In this document: positions 1-4,589 of the stretch, piece after piece
Layout: the number at the start of each line of letters is the position of its first letter
Position numbering within the stretch: position 1 is the first letter of the stretch
Origin: Sulfuricurvum sp. IAE1
Lineage (GTDB): Bacteria > Campylobacterota > Campylobacteria > Campylobacterales > Sulfurimonadaceae
Direction: 5' to 3'
Length of the DNA: 5,999 nucleotides
Assembly: GCA_945867285.1 (NCBI GenBank)
Contig: CAMBHX010000098.1
Coordinates: forward strand, 1 to 5,999
Program-made: the position numbers and the translations under genes
Notes under the pieces: generated by a model
The model's database searches: none
What the model saw: the letters and a program-made list of their open reading frames with translations, nothing else
What the model was told of the DNA's origin: nothing

Positions 1-106
1 TATTAGTATTTTGAACTGCGTTAAAACTAGTAGGACATGAACAAAAAAGCTTAGACTTTGTATTGAGTTGGACATGAACTTCAAGACCAATAATTGTTTC
101 AAACAT
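1..106 (-). CDS. gatB: Asp/Glu-tRNA(Asn/Gln) amidotransferase subunit B, N-terminal fragment
   Basis: Reading the minus strand from the ATG at 106-104 gives 35 codons without a stop up to the window edge, so this is only the start of the gene. The fragment begins MFETIIGLEVHVQLNTKSKL and continues FCSCPTSFNAVQNTN, the highly conserved GatB N-terminus (IGLEVHVQL, then the CSC(P) segment followed by NTN). GatB is the kinase/transamidase subunit of GatCAB, which converts Glu-tRNA(Gln) or Asp-tRNA(Asn) to the amidated form in bacteria lacking the matching synthetase. The start lies 13 bases after the stop of the ThiE-like gene. A TAAGGA Shine-Dalgarno-like element overlaps that stop (TAA at 122-120), about 10 bases from the ATG. 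This makes gatB the last visible member of the atpB transcription unit. The identification is secure despite the short length; nothing can be said about the rest of the protein. Confidence 0.93.
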   Translation of the reverse strand, partial: MFETIIGLEVHVQLNTKSKLFCSCPTSFNAVQNTN

Positions 107-119
107 AATGATTAATTCC

Positions 120-674
120 TTAAGGGATAAAATATCTAATTGATGCGAATCCATAAGCTCCGCACTCTTCGACTGCATTGATATGCTCTTGTGTGACAAT
201 GCCCCCCAATGCAAAAATAGGTACTCTTATTCTATCCACTATTTCTTTTAAATCCTCTAAACCCTTCGGTTCTCCTTTGTTTGGAGACACAAAAATAGGA
301 CTATATGTGATCGCATCAGCACCTAATTCTTGCGCTTTTAGTGCTTCATCGTGAGTATGAGTACTGATAATGACATACAATCCTAAAGCTTTTGCCTCTT
401 TAATCACATTAAACTGTGTCGACGTGAGATGGACTCCACTAGCTCCCAATGTAGATGCTAGAACATAGTCACTGTGCAAAAGTATTTTAGGGATTTTATA
501 AGCTCTACAGGTTTGAATAAACATGTCTCCCAACAGTGGATAATGGGCAGTTTGTTTGTCTCTAAATACCGCAAAATCAGGTAAACTGTGCGACAAAACA
601 ACATCAAGTGCGTATTCCAAGGCGTTGGCATCATTGCCGTACAATGCAGGATCCGTTATAAGGTAGGATTTCAC
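120..674 (-). CDS. Thiamine phosphate synthase / TenI family protein
   Basis: A 184-residue TIM-barrel protein of the ThiE/TenI family. ThiE joins HMP-pyrophosphate and thiazole phosphate to make thiamine phosphate; TenI proteins are related thiazole tautomerases. Visible landmarks are FRDK at 37-40 (matching the LREK/LRIK phosphate-binding Arg and Lys), HSDY at 67-70 (in place of INDY), GVHL at 80-83, STHTHDEA at 104-111, GADAITYSPIF at 118-128, SPNKG at 130-134 (in place of TxTK) and ALGGI at 155-159. The GQED of typical ThiE, which supplies a magnesium ligand, reads TSTQ here. The protein is also shorter than the usual 205-215 residues. ThiE, tautomerase and a diverged role therefore all remain open, and no gene symbol is given. 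The start is GTG, chosen because MKSYLITDP fits the first beta strand and because it overlaps the upstream stop as GTGA (671-674), a translational-coupling arrangement. No good Shine-Dalgarno is visible. The gene is followed 13 bases later by gatB. Confidence 0.8.
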   Translation of the reverse strand: MKSYLITDPALYGNDANALEYALDVVLSHSLPDFAVFRDKQTAHYPLLGDMFIQTCRAYKIPKILLHSDYVLASTLGASGVHLTSTQFNVIKEAKALGLYVIISTHTHDEALKAQELGADAITYSPIFVSPNKGEPKGLEDLKEIVDRIRVPIFALGGIVTQEHINAVEECGAYGFASIRYFIP

Positions 675-955
675 TCTACAATAGAAACTTGAGACAACTT
701 TTGAATAGTACGAATCTCTTCAAGTAGTGCCGTTTGCTTAAGCGTTTCATCGTAACGTTCACGTGAAAGTGCCAGATTTTGTAAAACAACAATGATAAAG
801 ATCGCTAAAAAGAGGAAAAGAAAAGTGAACATAAAAGCGGTCATAAGACCTAAAAAGAGAAAAGATTTAAATGTAACCCACACACCAACGATGGCGAAGC
901 CCCAAGAGGCACCACCTAAAAAGCTCAAGAGCGTATCATGTGTAGAAGATTTCAT
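671..955 (-). CDS. Small two-helix membrane protein of unknown function, downstream of atpB
   Basis: A 94-residue protein that I do not recognise as a named family. The sequence shows a short polar N-terminus, a Gly/Ala/Trp-containing hydrophobic segment (about 9-29, with GGASWGF), a Lys-bearing turn at about 30, a long and very Phe/Leu-rich hydrophobic segment (about 31-59) and a charged C-terminal helix (about 62-90, LSRERYDETLKQTALLEEIRTIQKL) that could form a coiled coil. This predicts an inner-membrane hairpin with a cytoplasmic helical tail. The ATG is 6 bases after the atpB stop and the stop overlaps the next GTG start by 4 bases, so it is translated from the atpB message. Only a weak ribosome site is visible, consistent with coupling to atpB. 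From memory, Campylobacter jejuni also has a small integral membrane protein gene beside atpB. A role in ATP synthase assembly, like AtpI or AtpZ, is inference from position and topology only. Confidence 0.85.
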   Translation of the reverse strand: MKSSTHDTLLSFLGGASWGFAIVGVWVTFKSFLFLGLMTAFMFTFLFLFLAIFIIVVLQNLALSRERYDETLKQTALLEEIRTIQKLSQVSIVE

Positions 956-961
956 AAAAAC

Positions 962-1639
962 TTAGTGGTCGTCACTTAAAAGTACAGCACCACCGAGGTA
1001 AACATACGTCAACATCATAAAGATAAACGCTTGCAAAACTGCCATAAACGACAACAATGCAAAAGGGATCATTGGCAAGAACCATGGTGCCAACATCAAG
1101 ATTACCATCAAGAACATATCGTCACCCTTGACATTACCGAACAATCGGAAGCTCAATGAAATGATGCGAGAGATATGTGAAACGATTTCAATCGGGAACA
1201 TCAACCACGCCAACCACCATACAGGACCCATGAAGTGTTTGAAATAACTGATCAAACCATTACGACGAATTCCCTCGAAGTTATAGTAAGTGAAGACAAC
1301 CAAGGCTAATGCTAGAGTAAAATCCAAAAATGCACTCGGTGCTTCAAAACCAGGGATTACACCGATGATGTTTGCAACGGCTACGAAAAGACCGATAGTT
1401 GCTACCAATGGTAAATAACGGCGTGCTTCTGTACGACCCATAACATCTGCACCCATAGCTAAAACACCACCAAGGTAAGCTTCCATAACGTTTTGGGCAC
1501 CAGTCGGGACAAGACGCATATTACTAGTAGCCATTCTGGCAATTAAAAGAACGATTCCAGCTGCAAGCAACATGTGCGTGAGGAAAATAAAAGAGTGATC
1601 ATGACTGTAAAGTCCAAAGAATGTAAACAATTCGCCCAT
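962..1639 (-). CDS. atpB: F0F1 ATP synthase subunit a
   Basis: A 225-residue polytopic membrane protein, the F0 subunit a that forms the two proton half-channels against the c-ring. The diagnostic stretch PIEIVSHISRIISLSFRLFGN (149-169) contains Arg165, equivalent to the essential E. coli Arg210. The last helix, QAFIFMMLTYVYLGGAV (203-219), carries the conserved Gln and Tyr of the inlet channel. Hydrophobic segments lie near 17-36, 76-98, 104-119, 139-161, 174-196 and 198-217. ANIIGVIPGFEAPSA (89-103) is also typical of the family. The length is normal for Campylobacterota, somewhat shorter than E. coli. The start is supported by AAAGGG (1652-1647) placed 7 bases upstream. No other ATP synthase genes flank it. 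As I recall, this class keeps atpB apart from the atpFF'HAGDC cluster. It is first in a tight unit with the small membrane protein, the ThiE-like gene and gatB. Confidence 0.97.
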   Translation of the reverse strand: MGELFTFFGLYSHDHSFIFLTHMLLAAGIVLLIARMATSNMRLVPTGAQNVMEAYLGGVLAMGADVMGRTEARRYLPLVATIGLFVAVANIIGVIPGFEAPSAFLDFTLALALVVFTYYNFEGIRRNGLISYFKHFMGPVWWLAWLMFPIEIVSHISRIISLSFRLFGNVKGDDMFLMVILMLAPWFLPMIPFALLSFMAVLQAFIFMMLTYVYLGGAVLLSDDH

Positions 1640-1680
1640 TGGGGTACCCTTTGTAGTGAAAATATTTGAAACTCAGTCCC

Positions 1681-1698
1681 AAAAAAGTGACTAGTCAC
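1681..1698 (-). terminator. Weak terminator-like palindrome plus T6 in the ribF-atpB gap
   Basis: GTGACTAGTCAC (1687-1698) is a perfect 12-base palindrome. Read on the minus strand it is followed directly by six T residues (1686-1681). As RNA it folds to only a 4-bp stem (GUGA/UCAC) with a CUAG loop before the U-tract, which is weak for an intrinsic terminator. It could end tlyA-ribF transcripts. However, it lies downstream of the proposed atpB -10, so a strong terminator here would also block atpB. Partial termination or chance are both plausible. Confidence 0.3.
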
Positions 1699-1720
1699 GT
1701 GAGCCGTCTGCTGAAGACCT

Positions 1721-1743
1721 CATTTTGGGCTTTGCTCAAAATG
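1721..1743. repeat. Inverted repeat (hairpin) in the atpB leader
   Basis: CATTTTGGGC, a TTT loop, then GCTCAAAATG form a 10-bp stem with a 3-base loop. Plus-strand RNA has one G-U wobble; minus-strand RNA, which is the atpB leader, has one A-C mismatch at the same place. No T-tract follows on either strand, so it is not a standard intrinsic terminator. If the -10 at 1775-1780 is used, this hairpin sits about 25 bases into a leader of roughly 130 bases. It could affect message stability or simply be an AT-rich chance fold. Confidence 0.45.
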
Positions 1744-1761
1744 TGAGAATTCAAAAAGCAG

Positions 1762-1789
1762 TCTGATTGGCGTGATTATAATCTGATTG
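1762..1789. repeat. Direct repeat TCTGATTG flanking the atpB -10 box
   Basis: TCTGATTG occurs at 1762-1769 and 1782-1789, a 20-base offset or about two helical turns. The core TGATT also occurs in between at 1773-1777, giving starts at 1764, 1773 and 1784. The two full copies bracket the TATAAT at 1775-1780, one immediately upstream and the other over the expected start of transcription. This is a plausible operator layout, but the units are short and the region is AT-rich. Confidence 0.35.
1775..1780 (-). promoter_or_regulatory. Probable -10 box of the atpB promoter
   Basis: The minus strand carries a perfect TATAAT here, in the only sizeable gap upstream of atpB. Nothing resembling TTGACA is present 16-18 bases upstream, the region that includes the ribF stop codon. 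Promoters of Campylobacterota typically lack a conserved -35, so this does not argue against it. Transcription would start near 1768 and give a leader of about 130 bases before the atpB ATG. Confidence 0.55.
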
Positions 1790-1800
1790 AGATTAAATTC

Positions 1801-2628
1801 CTATAAACTCAAACGCTTCAATGCCTGATTAGCAACAAAAATATCACTTTTAATTGCATTTTTTAGGCTTTCTATGGATGAAAACTGTTGATTTTCGCGC
1901 AAGAATGAGACAAAACTAACCGTTGCTTTGGAACACTCCCCCACAGTAGCGTCCAAAAGATGACTCTCTATCGCAAAACCGCCATCCGTACTCACACGAT
2001 GCCCCACAAAAACAACACTAGGATGAAAATGTTCTTCGTCATCAATACGTGTAAGCGCCACATAAACTCCCTCTTTTGGTAACAAAAAACCCTCACACTC
2101 GAGATTTATGGTGGGAACAAGCTGTTTTTTACCTATCCCCTGCCCACTAACAACCGTACCTTTAATCTGATAATTGTGTCCCAAAAAAGCATTGGCACCT
2201 GCGATATCACCAATTTGTAATTTAGCTCGAATTTTATGTGAGTGGATTGAATCGCCATTGGAACACACCTCATCAATCACACACACATCGCCTGCAAAAA
2301 ATGTTTTCAGATCATTATGACAATAGCGACGATTTTTTCCAAAATGAAAATCATATCCAACCACAATCTTTGTCAAATGGGGAAATTTTTGAGTGAGCAT
2401 CTCCACAAACTCTACCCCTTCTAAATGACGAATATTCTCAAGAGGATAATAATAAATCGGATAATGGGTATAGTGTTCACGCTCTTGCTTGGGAGTTAAA
2501 TTAGCATATCCCGTTTCAATTACAACTATAGCACCACGTTCTCCTAACTCATCAAAAAGTGCACGATGACCTACGTGCATCCCATCAAATCCACCGATGG
2601 CAATAGCTTCAACCTTTGATAAAGCCAT
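1801..2628 (-). CDS. ribF: Bifunctional riboflavin kinase / FAD synthetase
   Basis: A 275-residue cytoplasmic enzyme that phosphorylates riboflavin to FMN and adenylylates FMN to FAD. The N-terminal nucleotidyltransferase domain shows GGFDGMHVGH (12-21, with the HxGH motif), VVGYDFHFGKNR (89-100) and HSHKIR (129-134, matching the SSTxIR signature). The C-terminal riboflavin kinase domain begins near 150. It shows KGTVVSGQGIG (156-166), VPTINL (171-176, the PTAN motif in variant form, with Thr173 and Asn175 kept), GVYVAL (187-192) and IESHLLD (220-226, with catalytic-type Glu221). The usual GRxxGFPTAN reads GKKQLVPTIN here. The length is at the short end for RibF (often 300 or more) but both domains are complete. 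The start is well supported by AGGAGA at 2640-2635, inside the end of tlyA, about 6 bases before the ATG. The 20-base overlap with tlyA indicates one operon. Its FAD product serves flavoproteins such as the nearby NADH dehydrogenase. Confidence 0.95.
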   Translation of the reverse strand: MALSKVEAIAIGGFDGMHVGHRALFDELGERGAIVVIETGYANLTPKQEREHYTHYPIYYYPLENIRHLEGVEFVEMLTQKFPHLTKIVVGYDFHFGKNRRYCHNDLKTFFAGDVCVIDEVCSNGDSIHSHKIRAKLQIGDIAGANAFLGHNYQIKGTVVSGQGIGKKQLVPTINLECEGFLLPKEGVYVALTRIDDEEHFHPSVVFVGHRVSTDGGFAIESHLLDATVGECSKATVSFVSFLRENQQFSSIESLKNAIKSDIFVANQALKRLSL

Positions 2629-3319
2629 AACATATCTCCTGATTACCCTCTTTGCCCGCTATGTGCGCCACCTCTTTGGCGATTTGTTTCCAACCTAACA
2701 AAGTACATGAATCTTCAAAACGGATCATCGCTTTAGCTATTGCCGCATTATCTTTGACTACCCCATTTTTATCCCGTTTGACTTCACGACCCACTTGAAA
2801 CTGTGGCTTGAATAACAAGATTATATAACTTGCCGCCAATGCATCAATCGACTCCAAAATCAGTTCCAAAGGGATAAACGCCACATCACATACCACAATA
2901 TCAAAAGGGTTGTCGCTCACAAATTTACGAATATCAGTGTTTTCATGCACACTAACTCGTTCATCATTACGTAATGTCGGATGAAGCTGGTCGCTTCCAA
3001 CATCAACACACGTCACACTTTGCACACCATTTTCCAAAAGTATTTGGGTAAAACCACCCGTAGACGAGCCAATATCCAATGCATTTAATCCATGTAAATC
3101 CCATTGTGTGAACGGTAATATCCCCTTTAGCTTGATAGCTGAACGGCTAACATATCGTGCAACATCGGCTATCTCAACCTTCATCGTCTCATCTGCTTCA
3201 AACGACACTTTCTCAATGATTTTACCATCTACGGTTACTGCGTGCTCTTTAATCAATGCTTGCGCTTTGGTGCGACTCTCTACTAATCCTATTTCTACTA
3301 GAAAACTATCCAATCTCAT
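2609..3319 (-). CDS. tlyA: TlyA family rRNA (cytidine-2'-O)-methyltransferase
   Basis: A 236-residue S4-domain/FtsJ-like methyltransferase. The N-terminal S4 RNA-binding domain spans about 1-55 (RLDSFLVEIGLVESRTKAQA, then VTVDGKI). The methyltransferase follows with YVSRSAIKL (57-65), the SAM-binding LDIGSSTGGFT (81-91), CDVAFIPL (144-151), LFKPQFQVG (169-177) and GNQE (225-228). Lys64, Asp145, Lys171 and Glu228 fit the K-D-K-E catalytic set of TlyA/FtsJ enzymes. TlyA adds a 2'-O-methyl group to C1920 of 23S rRNA; longer type II forms also modify C1409 of 16S rRNA. The compact length here suggests type I, as in Campylobacter. Older databases often call this family hemolysin. The start is supported by AGGA about 6-7 bases upstream, and a TATAAT box lies at 3353-3348. 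Its 3' end overlaps ribF by 20 bases. Confidence 0.95.
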   Translation of the reverse strand: MRLDSFLVEIGLVESRTKAQALIKEHAVTVDGKIIEKVSFEADETMKVEIADVARYVSRSAIKLKGILPFTQWDLHGLNALDIGSSTGGFTQILLENGVQSVTCVDVGSDQLHPTLRNDERVSVHENTDIRKFVSDNPFDIVVCDVAFIPLELILESIDALAASYIILLFKPQFQVGREVKRDKNGVVKDNAAIAKAMIRFEDSCTLLGWKQIAKEVAHIAGKEGNQEICYGFIKG

Positions 3320-3347
3320 TTATGTCCTATTATGCTCTAAGTGTCAA

Positions 3348-3376
3348 ATTATAGCCATTTGGCTACCATTGCACAA
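3348..3376 (-). promoter_or_regulatory. Probable promoter of tlyA-ribF
   Basis: On the minus strand a perfect TATAAT (3353-3348) is preceded, after a 17-base spacer, by TTGTGC (3376-3371), a partial match to TTGACA. Transcription would start near 3341, leaving a leader of about 20 bases that contains the tlyA AGGA ribosome site. The spacer holds the inverted repeat at 3352-3365. Confidence 0.55.
3352..3365. promoter_or_regulatory. Inverted repeat TAGCCA-TT-TGGCTA, candidate operator
   Basis: A perfect 6-bp inverted repeat with a 2-base centre lies in the 73-base gap between the divergent tlyA and NADH dehydrogenase genes. It fills most of the tlyA -35/-10 spacer and overlaps two bases of the -10. 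It is also about 28 bases upstream of the plus-strand ATG, so a protein bound here could affect both genes. No regulator gene is visible nearby and the half-sites are short. Confidence 0.35.
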
Positions 3377-3382
3377 ATTTTT

Positions 3383-3387
3383 GGAGG
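3383..3387 (+). promoter_or_regulatory. Ribosome binding site fixing the start of the NADH dehydrogenase gene
   Basis: GGAGG lies 5 bases before the ATG at 3393-3395, the best Shine-Dalgarno match in the window. The frame stays open upstream to an ATG at 3108, but this site shows that translation starts at 3393, and the upstream part only reads antisense through tlyA. Confidence 0.85.
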
Positions 3388-3392
3388 ATTCT

Positions 3393-4589
3393 ATGCAAAA
3401 GATTCACGTAGTCGTTATAGGCGGAGGATACGGCGGCATACGTGCGATTGAACGTTTGAGTAAAGATTCTCATATTGAAATAACACTTATTGATCAAAAA
3501 CCCTATCATTATTTACAAACCGAGGTATATGATTTCATCGCCAACAAAGTAGATATGTCAGAAGTGATGATTGATCTCCCATCTTTGATGAAAAGTTTTA
3601 GCTTGGTTGATTTTGTCTGTGATGAAGTCACTTTCGTCGATTATAATAAACAAACACTACAAACTGCATCATCTCAAACGCTAACCTATGATTTTTTGAT
3701 TTTTGCTACTGGGAGTCGTACCTATTTTCCCGATTTTATCAAAGGATTACGTGATAATGCTCATGGGGTCAAAAGTATCCCAACTGCACTTGATTTCAAA
3801 CAACAATTTGAAAGAGCACTATTTGATCGAATCGATTCTCAACATGCCAACTGTGCCGTTGAGCCTTTTAATATTGTCATAGGGGGAGCAGGACTGTCTG
3901 GAGTTGAGATCGCTGCAGAAATGGCAGCGTATGCCAATCGATTTTACAACAACGGCAATTTTGGGTGTCGGGGCATTGATGTCTATTTGATCGACGCCTA
4001 CAAAACTATTTTGTTTGGAATGGACCCTTTTCTTATCGACAGCGCACATGAACGGCTTCTCAAACTAGGAGTTCATGTCTGGCACAATAATCGTATTAGT
4101 GAAGTACGCCAAAAAGAGATCGTCTTGGATAACGGTAAAACACTTGATTTTGAATTTATGATTTTTACGGGAGGTGTATGCGCTTCTTCCCTGTCACAAG
4201 AACTAGGTCTTGAGATGACACCCAAAGGTCATCTCAATGTCAATGAGGATCTCAGTATCGCTGGATATCCCAACGTCTTTGCCATCGGTGATATTGCGAA
4301 CATACTCAACAAAGAGGGCAAACCACTGCCTCCCACTGCGCAACTCGCCGAACGAAGTGCCGAACATGTAGCCCGTACTATTATTGAAAAACGACGTGGG
4401 AAAGCTTCTCAACCCTTTCGCTTTAACAATCAAGGGATTATGATTGCCCTTGGGGGCGAGTACGGGGCAGGAATACTCCCTGGAGGGATCAAAGTCAAAG
4501 GGTATCTTGCCTATTTAGTCAAAAAGGCTATTTCGCTGTACTATACCATTCCCTTGCGTCGTCGCAGTGCTATCGGAAAGTACCGCTAA
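3393..4589 (+). CDS. NAD(P)/FAD-dependent oxidoreductase, type II NADH dehydrogenase-like
   Basis: A 398-residue two-Rossmann flavoprotein of the NDH-2 (Ndh) group, which passes electrons from NADH to quinone at the membrane without pumping protons. The FAD-binding domain opens with VVVIGGGYGG (6-15) and the acidic residue of TLID (31-34). FATGSR (104-109) is the family's ATG motif. The NAD-binding fold is VIGGAGLSGVEIAAEM (162-177). VFAIGD (295-300) contacts FAD, and PPTAQLAERSAEHVARTI (313-330) is the C-terminal signature of NDH-2. The tail GYLAYLVKKAISLYYTIPLRRR (370-391) looks like an amphipathic membrane anchor. The cysteines (76, 154, 192, 263) do not fit the three-Cys pattern of sulfide:quinone oxidoreductases, so I disfavour that reading. 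The start is set by GGAGG at 3383-3387. It is the only plus-strand gene here, diverging from tlyA and overlapping the 3' end of ligA by 75 bases. If complex I in this organism lacks the NADH-input subunits, as in many relatives, this enzyme could be the main NADH oxidase (inference). Confidence 0.9.
   Translation: MQKIHVVVIGGGYGGIRAIERLSKDSHIEITLIDQKPYHYLQTEVYDFIANKVDMSEVMIDLPSLMKSFSLVDFVCDEVTFVDYNKQTLQTASSQTLTYDFLIFATGSRTYFPDFIKGLRDNAHGVKSIPTALDFKQQFERALFDRIDSQHANCAVEPFNIVIGGAGLSGVEIAAEMAAYANRFYNNGNFGCRGIDVYLIDAYKTILFGMDPFLIDSAHERLLKLGVHVWHNNRISEVRQKEIVLDNGKTLDFEFMIFTGGVCASSLSQELGLEMTPKGHLNVNEDLSIAGYPNVFAIGDIANILNKEGKPLPPTAQLAERSAEHVARTIIEKRRGKASQPFRFNNQGIMIALGGEYGAGILPGGIKVKGYLAYLVKKAISLYYTIPLRRRSAIGKYR

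Noticed and set aside
33..79. Exact direct repeat GGACATGAAC at 33-42 and 70-79, suggesting an operator pair or element end.
   Set aside because: Both copies are coding sequence of gatB on the minus strand (codons for the EVHVQ and CSCP parts of the N-terminus); the match is a coincidence of codons.
3108..3392. N-terminal extension of the NADH dehydrogenase starting from an ATG at 3108.
   Set aside because: The extra 95 residues run antisense through tlyA and have no family resemblance; the FAD motif begins right after the ATG at 3393, which has a strong GGAGG site.
3819..4433. Two 76-codon minus-strand open frames inside the NADH dehydrogenase gene (3819-4049 and 4203-4433).
   Set aside because: They mirror strongly conserved coding sequence, show no recognisable domains and lack credible ribosome sites.
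4481..4492. Small inverted repeat TCCCTGGAGGGA near the convergent gene ends as a terminator.
   Set aside because: It has a 4-bp stem with no T-tract on either strand, lies inside NADH dehydrogenase coding sequence, and reflects Gly/Pro codons.
3393..4589. Sulfide:quinone oxidoreductase as the identity of the flavoprotein, attractive for a sulfur-oxidising relative.
   Set aside because: The cysteine positions do not match the conserved three-Cys pattern, and the GLSGVEIAAE and PPTAQLAERSAEHVA motifs favour NDH-2.
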